Virus record (IMG/VR): IMGVR_UViG_3300030098_002150
Location: 1-27,102 of that record
Source: a virus
Length of the DNA: 27,102 nt
Direction: 5' to 3' (one strand)
Positions within the stretch are counted from its first letter, which is position 1; the number at the start of each line of letters is the position of its first letter. The notes beneath the pieces were generated by a model. That model had not been told where the DNA came from. It searched no databases and was given only the letters and a program-made list of their open reading frames with translations. The translations under genes and the position numbers were made by a program. Shown here in pieces: positions 1-7,529 of this stretch.

Positions 1-33
1 CCACAAACCCCACTTGAACTTGCATTATTATGA
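1..33 (+). CDS. 3' end of an upstream gene, possibly clamp loader gp44
   Basis: Frame 1 is open from the window edge to TGA at 31-33 and encodes the tail [10 protein letters not shown]. The stop overlaps the ATG at 30 of the next gene (ATGA), the usual spacing of co-transcribed genes here. T4-like phages place gp44 just before gp62, so the tail could belong to gp44, but ten residues cannot prove this. Confidence 0.4.
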   Translation, partial: PQTPLELALL

Positions 34-545
34 ATTTAACTAATTACATTAAAGACATTCCAGACTTTCCTAAAAAAGGAATCCTCTTCAGAGACATATC
101 ACCTCTTTTAAAAAGTCCTGAAGGTTGGAGTAGAGTCATAACACAATTAGGTTTTTTCTGTGAAGAGATTACTCCTGATATTATTGTGGGAATTGAGTCT
201 AGAGGATTTATTGTTGGGAGTGCTTTAGCAACGCAACAAAAGACTGGATTTGTTCCTATCAGAAAAAAGGGAAAATTGCCTGGTGATGTGATAGGTGTAG
301 ATTATACTTTAGAGTATGGTAAAGATAGGTTAGAGATTCAATCAGATGCTCTTCAAGGAAATCCTAGAGTTTTATTGATTGATGATTTACTTGCTACTGG
401 TGGAACAGTAAATGCGTCAGTAAAGTTAATAGAAAAAGCAGGTGGTTTGGTGGTAGGTTGTGGGTTTATAATAGAGTTAAATGAATTAAATGGTAGAGAT
501 AATATTCCTAATGTTCCAGTTAGATCCTTGATTCGATATGACTGA
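30..545 (+). CDS. apt: Adenine phosphoribosyltransferase
   Basis: Predicted to convert adenine and PRPP to AMP and pyrophosphate in the cytoplasm (purine salvage). The 171-aa length is normal for the family. The N-terminal segment (residues 9-24, [13 protein letters not shown]-type) is typical of Apt. The PRPP-binding loop [13 protein letters not shown] lies at residues 114-126, with the paired acidic residues at 118-119 and the TGGT turn. The GIESRGF segment at 54-60 is also an Apt hallmark. The ATG overlaps the preceding stop, and the gene's own end overlaps the next ORF by 8 nt, so it sits inside an early operon. With PurN at the other end of the window it points to boosted purine supply. 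Confidence is high for the family. Confidence 0.9.
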   Translation: MNLTNYIKDIPDFPKKGILFRDISPLLKSPEGWSRVITQLGFFCEEITPDIIVGIESRGFIVGSALATQQKTGFVPIRKKGKLPGDVIGVDYTLEYGKDRLEIQSDALQGNPRVLLIDDLLATGGTVNASVKLIEKAGGLVVGCGFIIELNELNGRDNIPNVPVRSLIRYD

Positions 546-729
546 AGAAGAACTAGAAAGAGAGAGATGGATTGATGATGATTATATGATGATCAATCAA
601 TACTATTACTTTAGATCTCTTTATCCAAATATGCCTTTCTATCTACAAGATGAAAAGGGAGATACATATGAATTTAAGATGGATTTAATCTATCAATACA
701 TTGGGAAACTACAAGATTATGAGTATTGA
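538..729 (+). CDS. Small acidic protein of unknown function
   Basis: A 63-aa protein rich in Tyr, Asp and Glu, including clustered YY and YYY residues near positions 16-26 and a Y-rich C-terminus. No signal peptide or membrane segment is visible and I do not recognise a family. It overlaps apt by 8 nt and gp62 by 11 nt, so translational coupling between Apt and the clamp loader probably passes through it. That position and its length argue that it is a real gene. Function is unknown. Confidence 0.7.
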   Translation: MTEEELERERWIDDDYMMINQYYYFRSLYPNMPFYLQDEKGDTYEFKMDLIYQYIGKLQDYEY

Positions 730-1102
730 ATTAAAAGACTGGTTAAACTCAATCAATTTCACTAAAGAAAATCTGATGGAAGATCCTGATGCAAAGAAGG
801 ATTATCCTCCATATATTATCAATCGTTGTTTGTCAGGACATCTTGATTGTATTATGTTTGCTAACGAAATGAATAAGTATTCTTTCTTAGATAAAGATAT
901 GCAATATTCTTTTTATCTAAATACACTTAGGAAAAAGAAGAGATTCAGTCCCTGGCTCCGTAAGGATAAAGTCACAGACCTTGAAATCATTAAACAATAC
1001 TATGGTTATAGTAACGAAAAAGCATCACAAGCTTTGAAAATATTAACACCTGAACAAATTAGTTACATTAAACAACGACTTGACACTGGAGGATTGAAAT
1101 GA
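719..1102 (+). CDS. 62: Clamp loader small subunit gp62
   Basis: 127-aa homologue of T4 gp62, the small subunit that with the gp44 ATPase loads the gp45 sliding clamp for the replisome. The N-terminal segment (LKDWLNSINFTKENLM, then PYIINRCLSGHLDCIMFANEMN around residues 30-52) matches cyanophage and T4 gp62 in style. I chose ATG at 719 instead of the upstream TTG at 701, because the resulting [13 protein letters not shown] start is the one expected for the family and it overlaps the previous gene by only 11 nt. The gene ends in an ATGA overlap with RegA, as in T4, where 44-62-regA-43 are linked. Confidence 0.88.
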   Translation: MSIELKDWLNSINFTKENLMEDPDAKKDYPPYIINRCLSGHLDCIMFANEMNKYSFLDKDMQYSFYLNTLRKKKRFSPWLRKDKVTDLEIIKQYYGYSNEKASQALKILTPEQISYIKQRLDTGGLK

Positions 1103-1542
1103 CGACGACTACGGAACCTACTGTACAATGGTCGCAAGACCAAATGGTAGAAGTACTTTTAAATGAACCAGATGATTTCTTAAAAGTACGAGAAACTCTT
1201 ACAAGAATTGGAGTAGCATCCAGAAAAGAAAAGAAACTATATCAGAGTTGTCATATACTGCATAAGCAAGGAAGATATTTTATTGTGCATTTTAAAGAAT
1301 TATTTGCACTTGATGGGAAACACGCTAACCTTACTGTTAATGATGTTCAGCGTCGGAATCGTATTACTCGTTTGCTTGCTGATTGGGGACTTATATCTGT
1401 AGTAAAACCAGAATCAGTTGCAGATATTGCTCCACTTAATCAAATCAAAGTGTTAGCATATAAGGACAAGGGTGACTGGATCTTAGAACAAAAGTATAAT
1501 ATAGGTAAGAAAGGGAAGACCCAAGAAACTGATCAACAATAA
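1099..1542 (+). CDS. regA: Translational repressor RegA
   Basis: RegA binds AU-rich ribosome-binding regions of early T4 mRNAs and blocks translation initiation. The family core is clear: LLNEPDDFLKVRETLTRIGVA (about residues 20-40), then LYQSCHILHKQGRYFIVHFKELF (47-69) and LLADWGLI (91-98), each closely parallel to T4 RegA. The protein is 147 aa against 122 in T4; the extra length is an N-terminal Thr-rich extension of about 18 residues and a Lys/Gln-rich tail. It overlaps gp62 by 4 nt. The arrangement clamp loader - RegA is the T4 order. Autoregulation is likely by analogy but no specific operator is claimed. Confidence 0.93.
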   Translation: MTTTTEPTVQWSQDQMVEVLLNEPDDFLKVRETLTRIGVASRKEKKLYQSCHILHKQGRYFIVHFKELFALDGKHANLTVNDVQRRNRITRLLADWGLISVVKPESVADIAPLNQIKVLAYKDKGDWILEQKYNIGKKGKTQETDQQ

Positions 1543-1566
1543 CGTTTTCATTTGCAGATATATTGC

Positions 1567-1594
1567 TGTAAATAAAATTTAAAAATTGTAAATA
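1567..1594 (+). promoter_or_regulatory. Tandem TGTAAATA boxes (possible late promoters)
   Basis: TGTAAATA occurs at 1567-1574 and again at 1587-1594, 20 nt apart, in the 71-nt gap after regA. Both resemble the T4-type late box TATAAATA with one mismatch. They lie 20-40 nt upstream of the ATG at 1614, which suits a promoter for the next two small genes. AT-richness makes chance matches easy. Confidence 0.35.
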
Positions 1595-1613
1595 CTTACA
1601 TAAGGATCGTACA

Positions 1614-1820
1614 ATGGGATTTGATCATATACGATCTTGGTATGAACTAGAAGAAATCAACGAACAACAAGAACGAATGATTACTGTCTACGAAAACGAG
1701 ATCAAAAAACTAGAACAAGAAAATACAGAGCTTAAACAAGAGCTGATTATTCTTAAACAAAAATTGGAGGATACCTTTAATAAGGAGGATGATGATGTTG
1801 TTTCCACGGAATTACGCTAG
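1614..1820 (+). CDS. Small coiled-coil protein
   Basis: A 68-aa protein that is nearly all charged helix. From about residue 12 to 55 it shows heptad-like spacing of Ile/Leu with Glu/Lys/Gln (IKKLEQENTELKQELIILK region), which predicts a coiled coil and oligomerisation. There is no membrane segment. The start has a modest AAGGAT upstream and follows two TAAATA boxes. Its 3' end overlaps the next gene by 26-32 nt. Family and function are not recognised. Confidence 0.65.
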   Translation: MGFDHIRSWYELEEINEQQERMITVYENEIKKLEQENTELKQELIILKQKLEDTFNKEDDDVVSTELR

Positions 1821-2019
1821 TTGCCCTTGGCCAGATAATCGATACAGGACTTATATGAACGGAAGACTTAAAAAAGTAGATATGAAATCAAGACTCCTCC
1901 ATATAAAGAAGGGGATTGATGATAAGTCTTGGTATCCTAATTGGGATAGTAAAGAGAGATGGGCAGCTCAACAGGCATTAAATAATGCTTTAGATATATT
2001 AGATGAGTTTGATTATTGA
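1795..2019 (+). CDS. Small hypothetical protein
   Basis: About 74 aa. Three consecutive ATG codons lie at 1789, 1792 and 1795. The ribosome-binding site AGGAGG at 1783-1788 is best spaced (6 nt) for the third, so 1795 is chosen. The protein is Trp-rich (Trp in CPWPDN, SWYPNW and ERWAAQQ contexts) with a C-terminal helix LNNALDILDEFDY. It overlaps the coiled-coil gene in another frame and is followed 18 nt later by a strong terminator, so it is the last gene of this operon. Function unknown. Confidence 0.65.
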   Translation: MLFPRNYASCPWPDNRYRTYMNGRLKKVDMKSRLLHIKKGIDDKSWYPNWDSKERWAAQQALNNALDILDEFDY

Positions 2020-2037
2020 TAACCGAATAATTCTATA

Positions 2038-2061
2038 GGGGATTCAACATCCCCTTTTTTT
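2038..2061 (+). terminator. Rho-independent terminator T1
   Basis: Perfect stem GGGGAT/ATCCCC (2038-2043 with 2049-2054), loop TCAAC, followed by seven T. It closes the gp62-regA operon. The loop region TTCAAC doubles as a weak -35-like element for a possible promoter downstream. Confidence 0.85.
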
Positions 2062-2071
2062 ATGTTATATG
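2043..2071 (+). promoter_or_regulatory. Weak sigma70-like promoter overlapping terminator T1
   Basis: TTCAAC at 2043-2048 and TATATG at 2066-2071 are 17 nt apart, and the second is preceded by TG one base upstream (extended -10 style). The match is weak on its own; it is listed because terminators at 2586 and 24721 carry much better promoters in the same relative place. It would serve hsp20. Confidence 0.35.
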
Positions 2072-2082
2072 GTTAAATAGTA

Positions 2083-2099
2083 ATGTCGCCTTCGGGGAC
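2083..2099 (+). promoter_or_regulatory. Hairpin in the hsp20 leader
   Basis: TGTCGCCTTCGGGGACA folds as a short stem (TGTC/GACA plus CC/GG with one G-G mismatch). It is GC-rich in an AT-rich leader and ends 21 nt before the AGGAG of hsp20. It does not itself mask the ribosome-binding site. An effect on leader stability is possible, but nothing more can be seen. Confidence 0.35.
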
Positions 2100-2129
2100 A
2101 CAATTCACGCTCGCTTTTAAAGGAGAACT

Positions 2130-2561
2130 ATGATGACTAATTTAGCAAGATACCATTCTGCTAATCTTCCAGAACTTTTGGATAAGATTTCCAAGAATAG
2201 TATAGGTATGGATGAATACCTAAATCGTTTCTTTAACGAAACAACCCAACAAAATTATCCCCCTTACAATATAATTCATGTAAACAACGTTGAGTCCAGA
2301 CTTGAAATTGCTCTTGCAGGATTCAAAAAGAAAGAAGTTAAGGTTTACACTGAATATGGTAAATTGGTTGTAGAGGGAGAAAAGGAGAAGAAAGAAGATA
2401 CTAACTATGCACATCAAGGACTCGCACAAAGATCTTTCAGTAGGTCATGGGCAATCTCTGATGATACTGAAGTTAGAGATGTTAAATTTGAGGATGGATT
2501 ACTTACTGTTACAGTAGGTAAGATAGTACCAGAGCATCATGCTCGTAAGGACTGGCTCTAA
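2130..2561 (+). CDS. hsp20: Hsp20-family small heat-shock protein
   Basis: 143-aa small heat-shock protein, a holdase chaperone that binds unfolding proteins; cyanomyoviruses commonly carry one. The alpha-crystallin domain spans roughly residues 42-130. Visible hallmarks are the strands ESRLEIALAGFKKKEVKVYTEYGKLVVEGEK (about 54-84), the FSRSWAISDD segment (about 103-112) and the closing FEDGLLTVTV (120-129), equivalent to the A-x-x-x-n-G-v-L-x-v signature. An AGGAG sits 4-5 nt before the ATG pair at 2130/2133. The gene lies alone between two terminators, so it is an independently transcribed unit. Confidence 0.92.
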   Translation: MMTNLARYHSANLPELLDKISKNSIGMDEYLNRFFNETTQQNYPPYNIIHVNNVESRLEIALAGFKKKEVKVYTEYGKLVVEGEKEKKEDTNYAHQGLAQRSFSRSWAISDDTEVRDVKFEDGLLTVTVGKIVPEHHARKDWL

Positions 2562-2585
2562 ATACTAATGAGTTCGAGATGGATC

Positions 2586-2610
2586 AGCACCCTTTACAGG
2601 GTGCTTTTTT
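2586..2610 (+). terminator. Rho-independent terminator T2
   Basis: Perfect 8-bp stem AGCACCCT/AGGGTGCT (2586-2593 with 2598-2605), 4-nt loop TTAC, then a run of T to 2610. It ends the hsp20 transcript. Its loop lies inside the -35 hexamer of the next promoter. Confidence 0.9.
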
Positions 2611-2621
2611 CTTGCTATAAT
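2593..2621 (+). promoter_or_regulatory. Strong sigma70-type promoter embedded in terminator T2
   Basis: TTTACA at 2593-2598 (5 of 6 to TTGACA) and a perfect TATAAT at 2616-2621 are separated by 17 nt, with an extended -10 (TGC before TATAAT). It would start transcription near 2628, just before the 2643 gene, and drive the gp43-uvsX-gp41 early operon using host RNA polymerase. The -35 hexamer occupies the terminator loop and its closing base pair. Confidence 0.75.
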
Positions 2622-2642
2622 AAATGGAGGTAAGAATGTGTT

Positions 2643-3005
2643 ATGGCTATTAAACTATTACTACTGAAATCTGGAGAAGATGTTATTGCTGATGTCACCG
2701 AAATGGTAGTGGGTGAGGAAGAAGAAAGGAGAGTGATTGGTTACTATCTTGATAAGGCATGTGTTATCAAGATGAGAAATCCTCAACTTCAAAAAGAAGA
2801 AGGACCTAAGAAACAATCTGGTTTCCAAGTTTCTTTATTCCCTTGGATGCCATTATCTAAAGATCAAAAGATCCCTATTACTGCTGATTGGGTGATCACT
2901 ATTGTTGAACCAGTAACAAAATTGACAGAGATGTATACTAAAGATATTATTAATCTTGCCAAAGACAACCCTGAAGAAGGTAGATTAGTTGGGTACGCAA
3001 AATGA
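2643..3005 (+). CDS. Conserved small protein, paralogue A
   Basis: 120-aa protein paired with the next gene. It begins AIKLLLLKSGEDVIADVTEM (residues 2-21) and has a second conserved block FPWMPLSKDQKIPITADWVITIVEP (about 66-90). The N-terminal hydrophobic strand, then Gly-Glu/Asp, then a second strand recalls Sm-like (LSm/Hfq) beta-barrel proteins, but this is only a resemblance. GGAGG at 2626-2630 is 12 nt from this ATG, rather far; the nearer ATG at 2636 is in another frame and closes after five codons. The ATGA-style overlap with paralogue B and the promoter just upstream make it the first gene of the polymerase operon. Confidence 0.75.
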   Translation: MAIKLLLLKSGEDVIADVTEMVVGEEEERRVIGYYLDKACVIKMRNPQLQKEEGPKKQSGFQVSLFPWMPLSKDQKIPITADWVITIVEPVTKLTEMYTKDIINLAKDNPEEGRLVGYAK

Positions 3006-3274
3006 CTTCAATGACAACAAACATAGTAAAATTATTAATTTTATCAAATGGTGATAAATTAATTTCACAACTTATAGAAGTTGCTCCCATTGATATAGGA
3101 GATCCTAATTGCAAATTAGTTGAACCATTTCTTGTCAATGCTGATGGTACATTAACTCCTTGGTTAGTTGATCATACAAATGATAATGAGTTTATGATGT
3201 CATCTGATAAGATATTGACACTTGTTGAACCAAAGCCTACACTACTTGAAAAATATCAAAACCTCCTTAAATAA
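3002..3274 (+). CDS. Conserved small protein, paralogue B
   Basis: 90-aa protein that aligns by eye with the previous gene: VKLLILSNGDKLISQLIEV against IKLLLLKSGEDVIADVTEM, TPWLV against FPWMP, and DKILTLVEPKPTLLEKY against DWVITIVEPVTKLTEMY. This looks like a tandem duplication with divergence. It overlaps paralogue A by 4 nt, and its TAA shares one base with the gp43 ATG, so all three are translationally coupled. An Sm-like fold is my inference. Association with the polymerase is suggested only by position. Two ATGs (3002 and 3011) are possible; I keep the first, which overlaps the preceding stop as ATGA. Confidence 0.75.
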   Translation: MTSMTTNIVKLLILSNGDKLISQLIEVAPIDIGDPNCKLVEPFLVNADGTLTPWLVDHTNDNEFMMSSDKILTLVEPKPTLLEKYQNLLK

Positions 3275-5763
3275 TGCGTTTTTATACTAATGTTCAATTG
3301 ATAGGGAATCAGTTTCTGGTTCGTGGGGTTGAGAATGGAAAAAGATATGAGCATAGAGATGAATTTTTTCCTACTCTTTTTGTCAAGTCTAAAAAGAGTA
3401 CTAAATATAAAACGTTGAATGGGCAAGCAGTTGAAGAAATTAAACCAGGCACCGTTAGAGAATGTCGTGACTTCTATAAGAAGTATGAAGATGTGGAGGG
3501 ATTTGAGATATATGGGAATGACAGGTATATTTACCAATACATATCAGAGAAATACCCAGAGGATGAAATCAAGTTTGACATCAGCAAGGTTAAGCTTGTT
3601 ACTCTGGATATTGAGGTTGCGTCTGAGCAAGGGTTCCCTGACGTTGAATCTTGCGTGGAAGAGATCTTGGCAATCTCAATACAGGATTACACGACTAAGC
3701 AGATCGTTACTTGGGGTGTCAAACCCTTTGAGAATAATAGGAAAGATGTAACATATTTCCATTGCCCTACAGAGTATGATCTATTAAATCATTTTATTAA
3801 TTATTGGATGCAAGATGTTCCAGATGTTATTACTGGATGGAACATACAGTTATATGATATTCCATATATCTGCAAACGTCTTAGGAGGGTACTTGGTGAG
3901 AAGTTGATGAAGCGTATGTCTCCGTGGGGACTATGTAGTGAAGGTGAAGTTCATATTATGGGACGTACTCATACTACCTTTGATGTTGGTGGTGTTTGTC
4001 AGTTAGATTATCTTGACCTTTATAAGAAGTTTACTTACAAGGCACAAGAATCATATCGGTTGGATTACATTGCTAGTGTAGAACTTGGTCAGAAGAAGTT
4101 GGACCATAGTGAGTTTGATACCTTTAAGGATTTCTACACAAAGGGTTGGCAAAAGTTCATTGAGTATAATATAATTGACGTTGAACTTGTTGATCGTCTT
4201 GAAGGTAAGATGAAGCTTATTGAGCTTGCTCTTACTATGGCATATGAAGCCAAGGTTAATTACAATGATGTGTTCTATCAGGTGCGGATGTGGGATAATA
4301 TCATTTATAACTATTTAAAGAAGAGGAATATTGTTATTCCTCCTAAGAATAAATCAGCAAAGAACGAAAAGTATGCGGGGGCGTATGTCAAAGAACCGAT
4401 TCCAGGAAAGTATGATTGGGTGGTTAGTTTTGACCTCAATAGCTTGTATCCTCATCTTATTATGCAGTACAATATCTCGCCAGAGACCATCAGGGAGGCT
4501 AGACATCCCCGTGCGAGCGTTGAGAGGATCTTAAAAAAGGAGTGTGAGTTTGATGGAGATTATGCAGTTTGTGCGAATGGAGCTCAATACAGGAAAGATG
4601 TGCGAGGCTTCCTTCCTGAACTTATGGACAAGATGTACGGGGACCGTGTTGTTTTCAAGAAGAAGATGCTACAAGCAAAGCAGGAGTATGAAAAAACACC
4701 AACGAAAACCCTTGAAAAGGAGATTGCCAGATGTAATAATATCCAGATGGCCAAAAAGATATCTCTTAACAGTGCTTATGGTGCTATTGGGAATCAGTAC
4801 TTTCGATATTATAAACTGGCTAACGCTGAAGCCATTACCCTAAGTGGTCAGGTCTCTATTCGTTGGATAGAGAACAAGATGAATCAGAAGATGAATAAGA
4901 TTTTAAAAACGGAGGATGTTGATTATGTTATTGCTTCAGATACTGATTCCATCTACTTGCATCTGGGTCCTCTGGTTGACGCTGTATACAAGGGGAGAGA
5001 GAAAACTAATAAGGGCATTGTGTCGTTCCTTAATAAGATCTGTGAGATGGAATTTGAGCCGTATATTGAAAGTTCTTACCAAGAACTGGCCGACTACGTA
5101 AGTGCCTATGACCAGAAGATGCAGATGAAGCGAGAGAACATCGCAGAGAGGGGTATATGGACTGCTAAGAAGCGATACATCCTTAATGTATGGGATAGTG
5201 AGGGTGTTAGGTATGATGAACCTAAACTCAAGATGATGGGTATAGAGGCAGTTAAATCCTCTACACCAGCACCTTGTAGAGCAATGATTAAGGATGCTCT
5301 TAAACTTATGATGAATGGAACTGAAGAGGAGGTTCAGTCTTTTATTGAAAAGTCCCGTAAGAAATTTAGATCACTTCCACCAGAGGAAATTTCATTTCCA
5401 CGGTCTGCAACTAATGTGCAAAAGTATAAGGGACATTCTACAATATATGCTAAAGGAACTCCTATACATATACGTGGTGCCTTATTGTATAACCATTATG
5501 TTAAACAGCATAAGTTGGACAATAAGTATTCCCTCATTCAGAATGGTGAGAAGATTAAGTTCTGTTATTTGAAAAAACCTAATATTATTCATGAGAATAT
5601 TATTTCGTTTATTCAGGATTTTCCTACTGAACTTGGTCTTGACAAGTATGTCGATTATGACTTACAATTTAATAAATCCTTCGTAGAACCACTTAGAATC
5701 ATACTTGATGCAATTGGTTGGAATGTAGAAAAAACTGTAACCTTAGAGGCGTTTTTTACCTAA
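3274..5763 (+). CDS. 43: Family B DNA polymerase gp43
   Basis: 829-aa replicative DNA polymerase with 3'-5' proofreading, the T4 gp43 homologue (T4: 898 aa). Exonuclease motif I is LDIEV (D112, E114), motif II is in VITGWNIQLYDIPY, motif III is YNIIDVELVDRL. Polymerase motif A is DLNSLYPHL starting at D387, motif B is KKISLNSAYGAIGNQYF, and motif C is DTDS (D556, D558). All catalytic acids are present, so both activities should be intact. The start overlaps the previous stop. Codon use turns richer in G/C-ending codons in parts of the gene (roughly 3560-3720 and 4380-5240) than in neighbouring genes. Confidence 0.97.
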   Translation: MRFYTNVQLIGNQFLVRGVENGKRYEHRDEFFPTLFVKSKKSTKYKTLNGQAVEEIKPGTVRECRDFYKKYEDVEGFEIYGNDRYIYQYISEKYPEDEIKFDISKVKLVTLDIEVASEQGFPDVESCVEEILAISIQDYTTKQIVTWGVKPFENNRKDVTYFHCPTEYDLLNHFINYWMQDVPDVITGWNIQLYDIPYICKRLRRVLGEKLMKRMSPWGLCSEGEVHIMGRTHTTFDVGGVCQLDYLDLYKKFTYKAQESYRLDYIASVELGQKKLDHSEFDTFKDFYTKGWQKFIEYNIIDVELVDRLEGKMKLIELALTMAYEAKVNYNDVFYQVRMWDNIIYNYLKKRNIVIPPKNKSAKNEKYAGAYVKEPIPGKYDWVVSFDLNSLYPHLIMQYNISPETIREARHPRASVERILKKECEFDGDYAVCANGAQYRKDVRGFLPELMDKMYGDRVVFKKKMLQAKQEYEKTPTKTLEKEIARCNNIQMAKKISLNSAYGAIGNQYFRYYKLANAEAITLSGQVSIRWIENKMNQKMNKILKTEDVDYVIASDTDSIYLHLGPLVDAVYKGREKTNKGIVSFLNKICEMEFEPYIESSYQELADYVSAYDQKMQMKRENIAERGIWTAKKRYILNVWDSEGVRYDEPKLKMMGIEAVKSSTPAPCRAMIKDALKLMMNGTEEEVQSFIEKSRKKFRSLPPEEISFPRSATNVQKYKGHSTIYAKGTPIHIRGALLYNHYVKQHKLDNKYSLIQNGEKIKFCYLKKPNIIHENIISFIQDFPTELGLDKYVDYDLQFNKSFVEPLRIILDAIGWNVEKTVTLEAFFT

Positions 5764-5910
5764 ATGGAATTACCTATTACGGATAAAGATCTATCAACAA
5801 TCATTAGTGCTCTTTCGCTTGGTGGTGATGCTAGACTTTATCATCTTTTAAAAGAAGTAAAGCAGGTTAGAGAACTTAATGGGCAAGGTAAAGAAGGTGT
5901 TGTAGTATGA
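5764..5910 (+). CDS. 48-aa protein between gp43 and uvsX
   Basis: A short ORF whose ATG directly abuts the gp43 stop (5761-5763). It starts MELPITDKDLSTIISAL and continues with a Leu-rich amphipathic helix (LYHLLKEVKQVREL). No membrane segment. It overlaps the following 32-aa ORF by 4 nt (ATGA). The exact end-to-end packing with both neighbours is the main evidence that it is translated. I do not recognise the family; a small helical accessory protein is all that can be said. Confidence 0.7.
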   Translation: MELPITDKDLSTIISALSLGGDARLYHLLKEVKQVRELNGQGKEGVVV

Positions 5911-6005
5911 CACCTTTGGAGGAAAAAATTAAATCTGCTGAAGAGCGAATTAAGGAACTTGAACTTTTAATTAGTTATTGGAAAAAACAAAATGGACTTT
6001 CTTAA
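5907..6005 (+). CDS. 32-aa helical peptide overlapping uvsX
   Basis: MTPLEEKIKSAEERIKELE and so on: one charged helix with Ile/Leu at heptad-like spacing, so a likely coiled coil. Its ATG overlaps the stop of the 48-aa gene (ATGA) and its last 14 nt overlap the uvsX start in another frame. The nested overlaps suggest translational coupling that carries ribosomes into uvsX. Function unknown; it could also act simply as a coupling leader. Confidence 0.6.
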   Translation: MTPLEEKIKSAEERIKELELLISYWKKQNGLS

Positions 6006-6996
6006 AGAAATTGTAAAAGAAATTGGTGATGACTACACCCAACTCGCAAAAGACATCGACGACGAAGAACAATACATCGACACAGGTTCGTACATCTTTA
6101 ACGGACTGGTTAGCGGTTCCATTTTTGGTGGTGTATCTAGTAATAAGATTACTGCCATCGCTGGTGAAAGCAGTACTGGGAAAACTTACTTCTCCCTCGC
6201 AGTTGTCAAGAACTTTTTGGATTCTAATCCTGACGGTTACTGTCTTTATTTCGATACTGAGGCTGCTGTTAATAAAGGATTACTTGAATCCCGTGGTCTT
6301 GATTTAAGTAGAGTCGTTGTAGTTAATGTTGTAACAATTGAGGAATTCCGTACCAAGGCTTTAAAAGCAATTGATATATATTTAAAGACCGACACAGAAG
6401 ATCGCAAACCATGCATGTTCGTGTTAGACTCTTTAGGAATGCTTTCTACCGAGAAAGAGATTAGAGACGCACTTGACGATAAGCAAGTTCGTGATATGAC
6501 TAAATCTCAATTGGTTAAGGGTGCATTCAGAATGTTAACTCTCAAACTCGGCCAAGCGAATGTCCCACTCATTGTCACAAACCATACGTATGATGTCATC
6601 GGAGCTTATGTCCCAACAAAAGAAATGGGCGGGGGTTCTGGACTCAAATATGCAGCGAGTACAATCATTTATCTTGGAAAGAAGAAAGAAAAAGATGGTA
6701 AAGAAGTCATTGGAAACATTATCAAAGCAAAGACTCACAAATCACGTTTAAGTAAGGAGAATAAACAAGTTGAGATACGTCTTTACTTTGATGATCGTGG
6801 TCTTGACAGATATTATGGTCTTCTAGAATTAGGAGAGATAGGAGGACTGTGGAAGAATGTAGCAGGTCGCTATGAGATGAATGGTAAGAAGATATATGCT
6901 AAACAGATACTTGCTAATCCAGAAGAGTATTTTACTGATGATGTGATGCAAGCACTTGACGAAATTGCACGGAAGGAATTTAGTTATGGGTCATGA
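5992..6996 (+). CDS. uvsX: UvsX RecA-like recombinase
   Basis: 334-aa strand-exchange ATPase, the T4 UvsX homologue that forms filaments on ssDNA for recombination-dependent replication and repair. Walker A GESSTGKT is at residues 58-65, YFDTEAAV at 86-93, and Walker B CMFVLDSLGML begins at 141. A RecA-like region VPLIVTNHTYDVIGAY and a Gly-rich loop (EMGGGSGLKYAAS) follow near residues 190-223. T4 UvsX is a little longer. The gene is tightly coupled to the 32-aa gene upstream and overlaps the dioxygenase downstream by 4 nt. The first 250 nt and 6540-6740 use many C-ending codons, unlike the 3' part. Confidence 0.95.
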   Translation: MDFLKEIVKEIGDDYTQLAKDIDDEEQYIDTGSYIFNGLVSGSIFGGVSSNKITAIAGESSTGKTYFSLAVVKNFLDSNPDGYCLYFDTEAAVNKGLLESRGLDLSRVVVVNVVTIEEFRTKALKAIDIYLKTDTEDRKPCMFVLDSLGMLSTEKEIRDALDDKQVRDMTKSQLVKGAFRMLTLKLGQANVPLIVTNHTYDVIGAYVPTKEMGGGSGLKYAASTIIYLGKKKEKDGKEVIGNIIKAKTHKSRLSKENKQVEIRLYFDDRGLDRYYGLLELGEIGGLWKNVAGRYEMNGKKIYAKQILANPEEYFTDDVMQALDEIARKEFSYGS

Positions 6997-7529
6997 ACAA
7001 TATAAAGGTATTAAAAACTGGAATAGATGTAACTAAAATCAAAGAACAATTAGATCAGTATCCTGATGATTGGTATATCCAACGTAAGGGTGCTAATACT
7101 TTATTGGAACGTGGTTATGCTGATATTGAAGTAGGTAATCTTCAATTGATAATGGGAGCAGTAGTAAAGAAGGAAGATTTTGTAGGAGACTCTGAATTAA
7201 GTAAACCAACCCCTGCATATGAAAGGCATACAGAAGTTATAAAACTAATCAAGAAAGAGATACCTGATAGACAAATTCATAGATGTGGATTCCTGTCACT
7301 TCCTATTGATGGGTATGTTGGTGCTCATATTGATGAGGGAACTTACTATAAAACAAGAGATAGATACCATCTTTCTATTGCAGGACAGTACCAATATTTT
7401 GTAGGAGGAGAAAGGTATGTGGTTGACGCAGGAACACTTTTCTGGTTTAATAATAAGATGCCACACGGTGCTGTGAATCTTGGTGAAGAGACCAGGATAA
7501 CTTTTGTTTTTGATATGCCACATGGATAA
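6993..7529 (+). CDS. 2OG-Fe(II) oxygenase, Asp/Asn beta-hydroxylase type
   Basis: 178-aa predicted iron and 2-oxoglutarate dependent dioxygenase resembling the aspartyl/asparaginyl beta-hydroxylase fold. The metal-binding triad is visible: H112 and D114 in GAHIDEG and H158 in MPHGAVN, with R168 (ETRITFVFD) placed to bind 2-oxoglutarate. Flanking beta strands (YHLSIAGQYQYFVGGE, AGTLFWFNN) fit a double-stranded beta helix. Such enzymes are common in cyanophages, but their substrates are not established. The gene lies between the recombinase and the helicase, overlapping both, so a protein or nucleic-acid substrate in the replication complex is conceivable but unproven. Confidence 0.85.
   Translation: MNNIKVLKTGIDVTKIKEQLDQYPDDWYIQRKGANTLLERGYADIEVGNLQLIMGAVVKKEDFVGDSELSKPTPAYERHTEVIKLIKKEIPDRQIHRCGFLSLPIDGYVGAHIDEGTYYKTRDRYHLSIAGQYQYFVGGERYVVDAGTLFWFNNKMPHGAVNLGEETRITFVFDMPHG

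Noticed and set aside
2558-2564. CTAAATA at the hsp20 stop codon
   Set aside because: A strong terminator lies between it and the next gene, so it is unlikely to serve as a late promoter.
4331-5572. Alternate-frame ORFs of 61-99 codons inside gp43
   Set aside because: Product composition and lack of initiation signals fit shadow frames of the polymerase gene.
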